NCBI GenBank assembly: GCA_902613915.1
Contig: CACMJB010000009.1
Coordinates: 1 to 42,450, forward strand
DNA length: 42,450 nucleotides
Reading direction: 5' to 3'
Source of the DNA: an uncultured Pelagibacteraceae bacterium
GTDB taxonomy: Bacteria > Pseudomonadota > Alphaproteobacteria > Pelagibacterales > Pelagibacteraceae
In this document: in pieces, positions 32,135 to 42,450 of the stretch
Layout: every line of letters begins with the position of its first letter
Position numbering within the stretch: the first letter of the stretch is position 1
Translations under genes and position numbers: made by a program
The notes under the pieces: model-generated
What the model saw: the letters and a program-made list of their open reading frames with translations, nothing else
Told to the model about the DNA's origin: nothing
Databases searched by the model: none

Positions 32135-33470
32135 ATGACAAAAGAAAAAAATAATAAACCTTCTAAAGAGCTTCCATTAGGTTTTGTAGACAGACAAGAA
32201 AAAGAATTACTCGTACGAGATTTCATAATTTCAAATATTAAAGAGGTTATGATTAAATACGGCTTTCAATATCTCGAAACTCCTAGTTTTGAGTATTCAG
32301 ATAGTATTGGAAAATTTTTACCAGATAAAGAAAGACCAGACGAAGGTGTTTTTTCATTTAAAGATGAAAATAAATGGTTATCTTTGAGATACGATCTTAC
32401 AGCACCACTAGCAAGGTACGTTGCAAAAAATTTTTTAGAAATTCCTAAACCATTTAAAAGATATCAACTAGGTACTGTTTGGAGAAATGAAAAGCCTGGA
32501 CCGGGCAGGTTTAGAGAGTTTTTACAATTTGATGCAGATTATGTTGGAACTAAAAGTTTACAGGCAGATGCGGAATTATGTGTCATGATTTCAGAAATTC
32601 TAGAAAAATGCGGTCTTTCAAAATCAGAATATATTATTAAAATTTCATCAAGAAAAATCACTGAAGAATTATTTAAAAAGATAAATATTAAAGATAATCA
32701 ACAAAGACTAACCACACTTAGAGCTCTAGATAAAATAGATAGACTTGGCTGGAGTGGAGTAAAAGAATTATTAGGTGAGGGTAGAAAAGATAAATCTGGT
32801 GATTTTACAAAAGGTGCAAATTTAAATCCTAATGACGTAAAAACAATAGAAGAAACACTTAAGAAGAGTTCACCAAAAACAGAAGATTTAATTCAGATAT
32901 TAAAAATTTTTTAAGGATTACAATTTTAATAATTTTGAATTCGATCCATCAGTTATACGAGGATTAGAATATTACACTGGTGCAATTTTTGAAGTGAATT
33001 TAAAATTTGATGTAACAAATAATAAAGGGCAGGTCATTCAATTTGGATCCATAGGAGGCGGTGGAAGATACGATAATCTTGTAAATAATTTTGGCAATTA
33101 TGATGCTCCTGCAACAGGTATATCAATTGGTTTAGATCGTTTAGTTTATGCTTTGATGCAGAAAAAAGAATTTAAAGTAAAACAATCTAAACCAGTCGTA
33201 ATTTGTGTTTTCGATAAAAATTCTATGAAAGATTACATAAATATTCAAACAATATTAAGAGAAGCTGGTGTCAGCACTGAAATTTATCCTGGAGAAAGTA
33301 AGCTAAAAAAACAAATGGAGTATGCTAATAAAATAAAATCTCCTATGGTTATTTTATATGGTGAGAATGAAATTAAATCAGGAAAGCCAACTTTAAGAAA
33401 CTTAAGTTCAGGCGAAGAAAAATCAATTGAAATAAAAGAATTAGTTAATGAAATCAAAAAAATTATCTGA
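32135..33470 (+). CDS. hisS: Histidyl-tRNA synthetase, one-base frameshift in a T6 run
   Basis: Charges tRNA-His with histidine. I start it at the ATG at 32135, four bases after the tRNA, because an in-frame start at 32069 lies inside the tRNA. The first part has motif 2 (FKRYQLGTVWRNEKPGPGRF). The frame then stops at 32914 within TTTTTT (32907-32912). Removing one T joins it to the second frame, which continues without a stop as KDYNFNNFEFDPSVIRGLEY and includes the HisA motif RGLEYYTG, motif 3 (GGGGRYDN and SIGLDRL) and the anticodon domain to 33470, about 444 residues. The enzyme is essential, so the break is probably a sequence error or slippage-corrected. hisZ overlaps its end by 23 bases. 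Confidence 0.88.
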
Positions 33471-34494
33471 AGTAATAATTAAAACCTTTAAGAGCAATGG
33501 TTTTGTTTTATCAGAACCAGATGTTCTTTTAGACTCAGATTATATCATTGAAAGGTCAGGTGAAAAATTTAGAAATTCAATGCTTACTTTTGATAGAGAA
33601 GATGGAAAAACGATGTGCCTTAGACCAGACTTAACAGTTGCATCATGCATAAGCTTCTTACAAAAAAAAACTTCCTCAAAAATTTATTACTCTGGTCAAG
33701 CTTATAGAAGATCAGGAGGCAAAGGTACAAATTTTATTAATGATCAATTAGGTATCGAAATTCTAGGTTCAAAAAATCTTATTAAAGACGATTTTAAAGT
33801 GATCAGCACAATCTTAAATTCAGCAAAAAAAATTAAAATGAAAAAAATTAAAATTAAAGTAAGCGATATTGGTTTATTCAAGAGCTTGATCAACGCTCTT
33901 GAGATGCCTGAAAGGTGGAAGCTAAGATTGATCAGACACTTTTGGAGACCAGATTACTTTGAAGATCTTTTAAAGAGGTTAGAAAAAAATACAGATATTG
34001 ATGCTGTAACTTATGATGCGGATAAGAAAAGATTTTATGAAATGAAAAAATTTGATCAAAATAAAGTAATTGCTGGCAGGTCAATCTCAGAAATTTTAAA
34101 AAGATTTGATAAAAAAATTAAAGATCCAAGATCATTTGCTGACGGAAAAAAAATTGTAAAAATAATAAAAGCTTTTTTAAAGATTAACTGTAAACTTTCG
34201 AAGCTTGATGATGAGTTGTTAAATTTTGCAAAAAAAAATAAGCTTAAAATAAATATATTTAAAAACTTTAAATCTATTCAAAATTTAAAAAAACTTAATC
34301 TCGATGTAAATTTTGTTACAAATTTTGGCAGAGACGTCGAGTATTATACTGGAATTGTGTTTGAAGTATTTTCGGGCACAAAAGAAATAGCTTCAGGTGG
34401 TCGTTATGATGATTTGTTAAAAAGTTTAGGAGCCAAAAAGAGTACCCCTGCTGTTGGTGCAGCAATAAACTTAAAAAATATATGGAAGATTTGA
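33448..34494 (+). CDS. hisZ: ATP phosphoribosyltransferase regulatory subunit HisZ
   Basis: A HisRS-like protein without aminoacylation activity that pairs with the short HisG to form the first enzyme of histidine synthesis. Class II synthetase-like features are present: MCLRPDLTVASCISFL, KIYYSGQAYRRSGGKG, and the motif 3-like GGRYDDLLKSLG near the end; there is no anticodon-binding domain. Length (348) is in range. It overlaps hisS by 23 bases upstream and hisG by 13 downstream. The hisS-hisZ-hisG order is typical of alphaproteobacteria. Confidence 0.9.
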   Translation: MKSKKLSEVIIKTFKSNGFVLSEPDVLLDSDYIIERSGEKFRNSMLTFDREDGKTMCLRPDLTVASCISFLQKKTSSKIYYSGQAYRRSGGKGTNFINDQLGIEILGSKNLIKDDFKVISTILNSAKKIKMKKIKIKVSDIGLFKSLINALEMPERWKLRLIRHFWRPDYFEDLLKRLEKNTDIDAVTYDADKKRFYEMKKFDQNKVIAGRSISEILKRFDKKIKDPRSFADGKKIVKIIKAFLKINCKLSKLDDELLNFAKKNKLKINIFKNFKSIQNLKKLNLDVNFVTNFGRDVEYYTGIVFEVFSGTKEIASGGRYDDLLKSLGAKKSTPAVGAAINLKNIWKI

Positions 34495-35162
34495 TTACTA
34501 TAGGTTTGCCAAGTAAAGGTCGATTAAAAGAAAAGTCAATATCGTTTTTTAATGATAGAGGATTAAAAATTATACAAAGTGAAAAAGAAAGAAACTATTT
34601 TGGTGCTATTGAAAATAAACCGAATGTTAAAATTATATTTCTTCATGCCAAAGAAATTATTCAAAGATTAGGAGATGGAACAATTGATATTGGTGTATCT
34701 GGTCTTGATCTTTTGAAAGAGTCAGAAATAAACTTACAAAGTAAAATAAATATTCAAAAAAAACTTGATTATGGAAATGCAAACTTAGTGATTGCTGTGC
34801 CAGATGATTGGATAGATGTGCAAACAATTGCGGATCTTGAAGAAATATCATTTGACATAAGATCAAAAAGAAATACCAGGTTGAGGGTAGCAACTAAGTA
34901 TCCGAATTTAACCAATAATTTTTTAATTTCAAAAGGAGTTACTCAATACAAATTAATTCCTAGTCTTGGTGCTACAGAAACATACCCTTTTATTGGTTCT
35001 TCAGAAATAATTACTGATATCACCTCTACAGGAAAAACTTTGGCTGATAATAACTTACGAGTTCTTAAAGATGGGTTGATACTTAATTCAACTGCTTGTT
35101 TGTTTGTTGCAAAAAAAAAGGCTGCGAAATTGCAGCCTTTTTTAAAATCTTTGGGTAGATGA
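34482..35162 (+). CDS. hisG: ATP phosphoribosyltransferase catalytic subunit, short form
   Basis: Catalyses the first committed step of histidine synthesis (ATP plus PRPP). This is the short form (226 residues) lacking the regulatory domain and therefore needing HisZ. Family motifs are IGLPSKGRLKEKS, GDGTIDIGVSGLDLL, SKRNTRLRVATKYPN and the PRPP loop near EIITDITSTGKTLADNNL. Its 3' end (codons for KKKAAKLQPFL) contains a perfect hairpin with A and T runs, at 35111-35143, about 17 bases before the stop codon; this doubles as the terminator of the convergent groL. Confidence 0.92.
   Translation: MEDLITIGLPSKGRLKEKSISFFNDRGLKIIQSEKERNYFGAIENKPNVKIIFLHAKEIIQRLGDGTIDIGVSGLDLLKESEINLQSKINIQKKLDYGNANLVIAVPDDWIDVQTIADLEEISFDIRSKRNTRLRVATKYPNLTNNFLISKGVTQYKLIPSLGATETYPFIGSSEIITDITSTGKTLADNNLRVLKDGLILNSTACLFVAKKKAAKLQPFLKSLGR
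35111..35143. terminator. Bidirectional-looking terminator inside the hisG 3' end
   Basis: GGCTGC (35120-35125) and GCAGCC (35132-35137) extend through A and T runs to a 12-base stem with a six-base loop, GAAATT. T6 follows on the plus strand; nine T's follow on the minus strand. It lies 22 bases beyond the groL stop, where a groL terminator is expected, and inside the hisG coding sequence. Confidence 0.8.
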
Positions 35163-35164
35163 AA

Positions 35165-36841
<1,677 letters not shown>

Positions 36842-37138
36842 TTATTTTTTACTCTTTGAAATTCCCATTATGTCAGACTCTTTCATAATGCTATATTCTT
36901 TACCGTCGATTTTGACTTCGGTTCCTGACCATTTTCCAAATAAAACTATATCACCAATTTTTACGTCCATTGGAGCAACTTTACCGTCTTCATTTTTAGC
37001 GCCGGGCCCTACAGCTACAACTTCACCCTCTTGAGGTTTTTCTTTTGCAGTGTCCGGAATGATAATTCCGCCAGCAGTTTTTTCTTCACTGTCTAGTACT
37101 TTAATAAGCACACGATCGTGCAGGGGTCTAAATTTCAT
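36842..37138 (-). CDS. groS: Co-chaperonin GroES
   Basis: The lid of the GroEL cage. 98 residues; [20 protein letters not shown] at the start, the mobile loop ETGGIIIP-like [20 protein letters not shown], and [20 protein letters not shown] are all present. It is the first gene of the groE operon, with a good ribosome site (GGAG) and a sigma-32-type promoter upstream. Confidence 0.97.
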   Translation of the reverse strand: MKFRPLHDRVLIKVLDSEEKTAGGIIIPDTAKEKPQEGEVVAVGPGAKNEDGKVAPMDVKIGDIVLFGKWSGTEVKIDGKEYSIMKESDIMGISKSKK

Positions 37139-37173
37139 ATGTATTTTCTCCTATAAATTTTAATATAGTGTTG

Positions 37174-37201
37174 ATATGGTAAGTTTAAATAAGATTTCAA
37201 G
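37174..37201 (-). promoter_or_regulatory. Heat-shock (sigma-32-type) promoter of groES-groEL
   Basis: On the minus strand CTTGAAA (37201-37195), a 15-base spacer and CCATAT (37179-37174), followed after about 35 bases by the groS start. The -35 is a perfect sigma-32 match and the -10 is a good one. No CIRCE inverted repeat is present in the leader, so control is likely through RpoH, not HrcA. Confidence 0.75.
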
Positions 37202-37270
37202 AGGCAAATATCATTAAAAAGACCAATAAATACTATATTTTATGAGCACAATTAAGAAAGAATAAGTAAA

Positions 37271-38077
37271 TTGAAAGAACTAAATCACTTATCAGATATA
37301 TACAAAAACTACGATACCTTTGTCATAGATTTGTGGGGCGTGATACATAATGGCGTTATTCTTAATTCGAAAGCAATCGAGGCTATCGAGCAGTTAGCAA
37401 AAAATTCAAAAAAAATTGTATTTTTATCAAATGCACCAAGACCTAGTTCAAAGGTCGTCGATTTCTTATTAAAAATGAAAATGGACAGAAAATATCTTTC
37501 AAATGTAATGACCTCAGGTGAAGCAGCTATGCACGCAATAAACAAAAATCGGTTTGGAAAGACTTTCTACCACCTAGGACCACCAAGAGACACTTCTATT
37601 TTTGAGAGAGTAAAGGAAAATAAAACTGATCTTGAAAAAAGTGATTTTATTTTATGTACAGGACTGTTTGATAGTCATGCAAATGATTTAGATTATTATG
37701 AAAATTTTTTAAAAAAACATGTTTCTAAAAAATTAATCTGTACCAATCCTGATTTAATCGTACATAGAGGTGATGTAGAAGAATTATGTGCTGGATCTGT
37801 AGCAAAAGTTTTTGAAGAATTAGGTGGAGAAGTAGTTTATTTTGGAAAACCACACAAAGAGGTTTATAAAATGTGCTTTGATGAAAATGAAAAAGTTTTA
37901 GCAATTGGCGATAACTTAAGAACAGATATTAAAGGAGCTAATAATCTAAACATAGATTGTATTTTTATATCAAATGGAGTTCACCGAGATGAATTTAAAC
38001 GTACTTCAGAACTAGAGTCTCTTTTAGAAAAATATAAAGTGAATGCAAATTTTTTTCAGAAAGAATTTAGGTGGTAA
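37271..38077 (+). CDS. HAD-superfamily class IIA hydrolase (TIGR01459-type), TTG start
   Basis: A HAD-fold phosphatase of the class IIA group. The N-terminal motif is DLWGVIHNG with nucleophile D20; the second Asp of the usual DxD is Trp, a feature of this subgroup. FLSNAPRPSS (motif II) follows, then the cap domain (CTNPDLIVHRG), HKEVYKMCFDENEKVLAIGD (motif III) and GDNLRTDIKGANNLNID (motif IV). Substrate unknown. The only start that keeps the motif I strand is a TTG at 37271, with a stop just upstream. It overlaps ribF by one base. Confidence 0.75.
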   Translation: MKELNHLSDIYKNYDTFVIDLWGVIHNGVILNSKAIEAIEQLAKNSKKIVFLSNAPRPSSKVVDFLLKMKMDRKYLSNVMTSGEAAMHAINKNRFGKTFYHLGPPRDTSIFERVKENKTDLEKSDFILCTGLFDSHANDLDYYENFLKKHVSKKLICTNPDLIVHRGDVEELCAGSVAKVFEELGGEVVYFGKPHKEVYKMCFDENEKVLAIGDNLRTDIKGANNLNIDCIFISNGVHRDEFKRTSELESLLEKYKVNANFFQKEFRW

Positions 38078-38985
38078 TGAAAATTTATAATAATTTAAAT
38101 TTAAAGCAGAAACATTTAAGGGGAGTTATAGCAATAGGAAATTTTGATGGATTACACCTTGGGCACCAAAAAGTTATAAGCGAGGCAAGACAAAGAGCCA
38201 AAAAGTTCAAATTACCTTTAGGCGTAATGACTTTCGAACCTGTACCGGTAATGTTTTTTAGTAAAAAAAATAAAGATCATAGAATAAATTCACTGCAACA
38301 AAAAAAGGTTCAACTTGAAAAATTAAAATTGGATTTTTTAATAATAATTAAATTCAATAAAAAATTCTCATCTTTATCGCCTGAGAAGTTTATCAGTAAA
38401 GTTATTTATAAAAAAACAAAATGTAGATATTTATATGTAAGTAAGAATTTTAAATTTGGTTTTAAACGTGGTGGCAACATACAAACTTTAAAAAAATTTG
38501 AGAAAAAATTTAAATATAAAAATATTATAACTAATCCCTTAAAAAAAAATAAAAAAATAATCTCATCAACATTTATTAGAAAAAAAATTAGAGCAGGTAA
38601 AATTGAAAAAGTAAATAAATTATTAAATCGTTATTGGTGCGTTGAAGGAAAAATTATCAGAGGAAAAAAAAGAGGACGTAAAATTGGATTTCCCACATGC
38701 AACATGACCCTCAATGATTATGTGATCCCTAAGTTGGGTGTATACGCAGTTAAAGTTAATTTTGATAATCATAATAGACAAGGTATTGCTAATATAGGTT
38801 ATAGGCCAACTTTTAATGGAGAAAGTTTATTATTAGAAACAAATATATTTGGAATTAACAAAAATTTATATAATAAAGTATTAAGAGTGAGTTTTAAAAA
38901 ATTTATAAGATCAGAAAAAAAATTTAAAAATTTTGAGTATTTAAAAAAACAAATAAAACTTGATATAAAACAAGCAAAAAAATAA
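38077..38985 (+). CDS. ribF: Riboflavin kinase / FAD synthetase
   Basis: Makes FMN and FAD from riboflavin. The N-terminal nucleotidyltransferase domain has IGNFDGLHLGHQKVI, the HxGH-type motif, and ISSTFIRKKIRAGKI, the conserved STxxR motif. The C-terminal kinase domain has KKRGRKIGFPTCNM and GIANIGYRPTF plus LLLETNIFG. I start it at the ATG at 38077, sharing one base with the upstream stop (302 residues); an in-frame start two codons earlier lies inside the HAD gene. Position before ileS and lspA is widespread in bacteria. Confidence 0.92.
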   Translation: MKIYNNLNLKQKHLRGVIAIGNFDGLHLGHQKVISEARQRAKKFKLPLGVMTFEPVPVMFFSKKNKDHRINSLQQKKVQLEKLKLDFLIIIKFNKKFSSLSPEKFISKVIYKKTKCRYLYVSKNFKFGFKRGGNIQTLKKFEKKFKYKNIITNPLKKNKKIISSTFIRKKIRAGKIEKVNKLLNRYWCVEGKIIRGKKRGRKIGFPTCNMTLNDYVIPKLGVYAVKVNFDNHNRQGIANIGYRPTFNGESLLLETNIFGINKNLYNKVLRVSFKKFIRSEKKFKNFEYLKKQIKLDIKQAKK

Positions 38986-38987
38986 AA

Positions 38988-41708
38988 ATGTCCAAAGATA
39001 CCTTACAATTACCTAAAACAGCTTTTTCTATGAAAGCGAGTTTGCCCACCAAAGAACCTGAGATTTTAAAACAATGGGAAAAAGATAAAATTTTTAACAA
39101 ATTAAGAGAAAGCTCTAAAGGAAAAGAAAAATTTATCTTACACGACGGGCCTCCATATGCAAATGGTCATATACATATGGGAACTGCGCTTAACAAAATT
39201 TTAAAAGATATCATAACCCGCTTTCATCAAATGAATGGAAAAGACTCTGTATATGTTCCAGGGTGGGATTGTCATGGTTTACCTATCGAATGGAAGATTG
39301 AAGAACAATATAAGAAAAAGAAAAAAAATAAGGATGAAATTCCGATCCAAAATTTTAGACAGGAATGTAGAGAATTTGCAAAAAGTTGGATTAATGTACA
39401 CATAAAAGAATTCAAGCGTTTAGGCGTTGTTGGAGATTTTGATAACTATTATTCTACTATGAGCTACGAAGCAGAAGCTCAAATAGTAAGAGAGTTGGGT
39501 AAATTTCTTTTAGATGGAAGTTTATATCAAGGGTTTAAACCAGTTTTATGGTCAACAGTCGAAAAAACAGCTTTAGCTGATGCAGAAGTTGAATATAAGG
39601 ATCATACCTCAAACACAATTTATGTGGCATTCAAAATTAAAGAGACAAATAAAGAATTTCTTAAAAATGCGAATATTATAATTTGGACGACAACTCCATG
39701 GACTATACCAGCTAATAAAGCATTAGCATTCAACAATAATATTGAATATTCAGTTCTGGAAATTGGCGACCTAGAAAACTTTAAAGATAGAAAAATTGTA
39801 GTAGCAAAAAACTTAATTAATTCAATAACTAAAGAATGTGATATTAAAAATTATAAAGTATTGAAGACTTTTAAAGGGTTTGAATTTAAAGGAACAGTTT
39901 GTAATCATCCGTTTATCAAAATGAATTTTGACTATAGTGTTCCCATGTTGGAAGCTCAATTTGTTAATTTAGATCAAGGTACTGGAATTGTTCATTGTGC
40001 ACCAAGTCACGGTCCAGATGATTTTAATTTATGTCTAAAAAATAATATACCATCACTTTACACTGTAGATAATGCTGGTCTTTACACCAAAGAAATTCCT
40101 TATTTCTCTAACACACACATATTTAAAGCAGATTCAGTTGTTATAGAAAAATTAAAAGAACAAAACAAATTACTTAAAAGTGATAAATTAAATCACAGTT
40201 ATCCTCATTCATGGAGATCTAAAGCTCCCTTGATTTACAGAGCTACACCCCAATGGTTCATTTCTATGAAAAAAAATGGCCTTAGAGAAAAAGCCATAAG
40301 GGCAATAAATAATACAGTTTTTTATCCAAATAAAGGAAAAGACAGATTATTATCGATGGTTGAAGGAAGGCCAGACTGGTGTGTTTCGAGGCAGAGAGTA
40401 TGGGGTGTCCCTTTACCAATATTTATAAATAAAAAAACAAAAGAGCCATTAAGAGACGAAAAGGTAATAGAAAGAATAGCTTCTATATATGAAAAACAAG
40501 GTTCAGATTGTTGGTTCACAGATGATCCAAAGGTGTTTTTAGGTAAAGATTATAATCCTAGTGATTATGAAAAACTTAATGATATTGTTGAGGTTTGGTT
40601 TGATAGTGGATCAACGCACAGTTTCGTTTTAGAAAAAAGGAAAGATTTAAAATGGCCTGCTGATATGTATTTGGAGGGGTCAGATCAACATAGAGGATGG
40701 TTTCATTCATCACTTTTAGAGTCATGTGGCACTAGAGGTAAGGCACCATTTAAAAGCATTCTTTCTCATGGATTTGTTGTAGATGGAAAAGGAATGAAGA
40801 TGTCAAAATCTATGGGCAATGTAATTTCTCCAGATGACATTTTGAAAAATTATGGTGCAGACATTTTAAGAGTTTGGGTTGCTTCTTCAGATTATGCAGA
40901 AGATCTAAGAATCGATAAAAGTATATTATCACAGCATGCAGAGTCATATAGAAAGATTAGAAATACATTTAGGTTTATGCTTGGAAATTTGAAAGATAAT
41001 TTTGAAAAGCAAGATTTTGAAAAAATTAAAGTTAAGAAATTAGACGAATTAGAACAATTTATTTTACACAAACTTTATATTCTTAGTAAGTCAGTCGAGG
41101 AAAATTTGAACAAATATAGTTTCCATAAACTATACAAAGAGTTACTCAATTTCTGTACACTTGATCTTTCTTCTTTTTATTTTGATATTCGAAAAGATGT
41201 TCTTTATTGTGACAGTTTAGAATCTGATAAGAGAAAAAATTGCGTAGTCGTTTTGAACATTATTCTAGAGTGTTTGCTAAAATGGTTTGCTCCAATACTT
41301 GTATTTACAACCGAAGAAATAAATAATTTAATTAGTAAAAAAGGAAGCAGTATACATGAGACTTCTTTTTTAAAGATACCGAATAGCTGGAATAATATTT
41401 CACTAAATGAAAAGTGGTTAAAACTTTATAAGATAAAACAAATAGCAAATATTGCTATAGAGGAGAAAAGAGCAAGTAAAGAGATAGGATCTAGCCTTGA
41501 AGCGGATATAATATTAAATTTAAATAAAGAAAATTTCAATATTTTGGAAAACTTAAATTTAGCTGAGTACTTTATAACTTCTAAAGCAGAAAAAATATTG
41601 TCCGAGAAAGAAAATGTAGAAGTTAAAAAAGCTAGAGGTAACAAATGTGAAAGATGTTGGAAAATTTTAAACAAAAAATGTGAAAGAATAAATTGTCCAA
41701 TTAGTTGA
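38988..41708 (+). CDS. ileS: Isoleucyl-tRNA synthetase
   Basis: Charges tRNA-Ile and edits valine. The 906-residue protein has the HIGH motif as HIHMG (61-65), WDCHGLPIEWK, the editing-domain segment WTTTPWTIPANKALAF, GSDQHRGWFHSSLLES and KMSKS (604-608), and a C-terminal zinc-binding group C887, C890, C898, C903. Bacterial type. Its stop overlaps the lspA TTG start by two bases. Confidence 0.96.
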   Translation: MSKDTLQLPKTAFSMKASLPTKEPEILKQWEKDKIFNKLRESSKGKEKFILHDGPPYANGHIHMGTALNKILKDIITRFHQMNGKDSVYVPGWDCHGLPIEWKIEEQYKKKKKNKDEIPIQNFRQECREFAKSWINVHIKEFKRLGVVGDFDNYYSTMSYEAEAQIVRELGKFLLDGSLYQGFKPVLWSTVEKTALADAEVEYKDHTSNTIYVAFKIKETNKEFLKNANIIIWTTTPWTIPANKALAFNNNIEYSVLEIGDLENFKDRKIVVAKNLINSITKECDIKNYKVLKTFKGFEFKGTVCNHPFIKMNFDYSVPMLEAQFVNLDQGTGIVHCAPSHGPDDFNLCLKNNIPSLYTVDNAGLYTKEIPYFSNTHIFKADSVVIEKLKEQNKLLKSDKLNHSYPHSWRSKAPLIYRATPQWFISMKKNGLREKAIRAINNTVFYPNKGKDRLLSMVEGRPDWCVSRQRVWGVPLPIFINKKTKEPLRDEKVIERIASIYEKQGSDCWFTDDPKVFLGKDYNPSDYEKLNDIVEVWFDSGSTHSFVLEKRKDLKWPADMYLEGSDQHRGWFHSSLLESCGTRGKAPFKSILSHGFVVDGKGMKMSKSMGNVISPDDILKNYGADILRVWVASSDYAEDLRIDKSILSQHAESYRKIRNTFRFMLGNLKDNFEKQDFEKIKVKKLDELEQFILHKLYILSKSVEENLNKYSFHKLYKELLNFCTLDLSSFYFDIRKDVLYCDSLESDKRKNCVVVLNIILECLLKWFAPILVFTTEEINNLISKKGSSIHETSFLKIPNSWNNISLNEKWLKLYKIKQIANIAIEEKRASKEIGSSLEADIILNLNKENFNILENLNLAEYFITSKAEKILSEKENVEVKKARGNKCERCWKILNKKCERINCPIS

Positions 41709-42214
41709 ATATTAATATTTTGACCTACACAAGTAATATTAAAAATAATTTATTTAGAAAAGAAAATTTGTTTCTGTTAATATTTGTATTAGGAATTTTT
41801 TTTTTAGACAGAATTTCAAAAAAAGTAATATTAGAAAAGTTTAATAGCCAAAAATATTATATAAACGAATATATTAATTTAGACCTGGTTTGGAATACTG
41901 GAATTGGGTTCGGATTATTTAGCTACACTTCCGCACATGCATACAATTTTTTAACTATAATAATATTTTTAGTTATTACATTTTTAATTTTTTATGCATT
42001 AATGTCTAATCTTAAAGATAAGATTGCAATTTCGATTATTATTGGAGGAGCAAGTGGAAACTTTTATGATAGAATAATCTTTAATGCTGTGCCAGATTTT
42101 ATTGATTTACACATAGGTAATTTTCATTGGTTTACATTTAATGTTGCAGATATATTTATTACTTTAGGCATAATACTTTACATTGTGCTAGAATTCGAAA
42201 AAAAAAAAGTATGA
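41705..42214 (+). CDS. lspA: Lipoprotein signal peptidase (prolipoprotein signal peptidase II)
   Basis: Cleaves signal peptides from prolipoproteins in the inner membrane. Four helices are visible, with family motifs LVWNTGIGFGLF (the NxGxxF motif), GGASGNFYDRI and the two catalytic aspartates D134 (DFIDLH) and D149 (FNVADIF). The TTG at 41705 overlaps the ileS stop; no ATG precedes helix 1, so this start is preferred (169 residues). An A11 run near the 3' end remains in frame and leads to the stop. The next gene overlaps it by four bases and encodes a lipoprotein that would be a substrate. Confidence 0.9.
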   Translation: MNINILTYTSNIKNNLFRKENLFLLIFVLGIFFLDRISKKVILEKFNSQKYYINEYINLDLVWNTGIGFGLFSYTSAHAYNFLTIIIFLVITFLIFYALMSNLKDKIAISIIIGGASGNFYDRIIFNAVPDFIDLHIGNFHWFTFNVADIFITLGIILYIVLEFEKKKV

Positions 42215-42450
42215 AGAAATTCCTTTTGTCTATAATAATTTTATTATTTAGCTACGGCTGCCAGACAGCATCTGATACAGGAAAAGTTCTGAGAAATGAA
42301 AAAATTAATAATAGAGATGAATTTTTAATTAAAAAAAAAGATCCATTAAATTTACCGCCAAACTACTCAGAATTACCAGAGCCAAATACAATTAAACAAA
42401 ACAAAAACAATAAGTCTGAATTAGAAAAAATATTTCAAATAGAAAAAAAT
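42211..42450 (+). CDS. bamF: BamF-like (DUF3035) outer-membrane lipoprotein, N-terminal part
   Basis: 80 codons are visible before the window ends. A lipoprotein signal with lipobox FSYGC and lipidated C17 is clear, so the protein would be processed by the LspA upstream. After the Cys comes a Ser/Asn/Lys-rich linker, then the stretch FLIKKKDPLNLPPNYSELPE, which has the pattern of the DUF3035 family; the alphaproteobacterial BAM-complex lipoprotein BamF belongs there. Its ATG overlaps the lspA stop (ATGA). Confidence 0.7.
   Translation, partial: MKKFLLSIIILLFSYGCQTASDTGKVLRNEKINNRDEFLIKKKDPLNLPPNYSELPEPNTIKQNKNNKSELEKIFQIEKN

Noticed and set aside
37139-37270. CIRCE operator before groES
   Set aside because: No TTAGCACTC-type inverted repeat; the region has a sigma-32-type promoter instead.

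Overview
The window looks like a piece of a SAR11-type (Pelagibacterales) alphaproteobacterial genome. The grounds are very AT-rich DNA, lysine/isoleucine/asparagine-rich proteins, overlapping stop/start codons throughout, almost no intergenic DNA, and alphaproteobacterial markers: GcrA, PstA with a long periplasmic insert, a membrane-anchored cytochrome c, a tRNA-His with A73 and no G-1, and a BamF-type lipoprotein after lspA. I see no insertion sequence, prophage or CRISPR array. No gene-free stretch exceeds 300 bases.

Layout. 1-2690: LPS and RNA genes on the minus strand (rnd, kdsD, start of lptC), divergent from an NDUFA9-type SDR gene. 2687-4271: an SMR-like protein without its key carboxylate, a tiny lysine-rich protein, and a diacylglycerol-kinase-type lipid kinase. 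4336-14000: a phosphate-limitation block (PlcP-type phosphoesterase, glycosyltransferase, PhoR, an unknown exported protein, PstSCAB, PhoU, PhoB). Two promoters there carry three-unit Pho boxes sharing the core TGTAACATAT. 13982-18157: a SixA-like phosphatase, then ppk and ppx for polyphosphate. 18298-20163 (minus): gcrA, a small membrane protein, a three-cysteine arsenate reductase and an AqpS-like channel. 20301-23205: an orphan ABC-2 permease with argD-argF. 23202-28166: cytochrome c, kdsB-pheA, 4.5S RNA, dnaX-ybaB-recR. 28163-31816: malate synthase G, AccA with a C-terminal membrane segment, and a cold-shock protein. 31928-35162: a possible His-rich leader ORF, tRNA-His, hisS-hisZ-hisG. 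35165-37138: groES-groEL with a heat-shock promoter. 37271-42450: HAD hydrolase, ribF, ileS, lspA and the start of bamF.

How the genes fit together. The central block reads as one phosphorus-economy programme. PstSCAB-PhoU-PhoBR import and sense phosphate. PlcP plus the glycosyltransferase would swap phospholipids for glycolipids through diacylglycerol. The divergent lipid kinase could return diacylglycerol to phospholipid synthesis. Ppk and Ppx would bank and release polyphosphate. ArsC plus the aquaporin would deal with arsenate that enters through phosphate uptake.

Two conserved genes, kdsD and hisS, are each broken by one base in a short homopolymer (A7 and T6), while much longer runs in neighbouring genes are in frame. 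These may be sequence errors, recent mutations or slippage-rescued genes; the sequence alone cannot decide.
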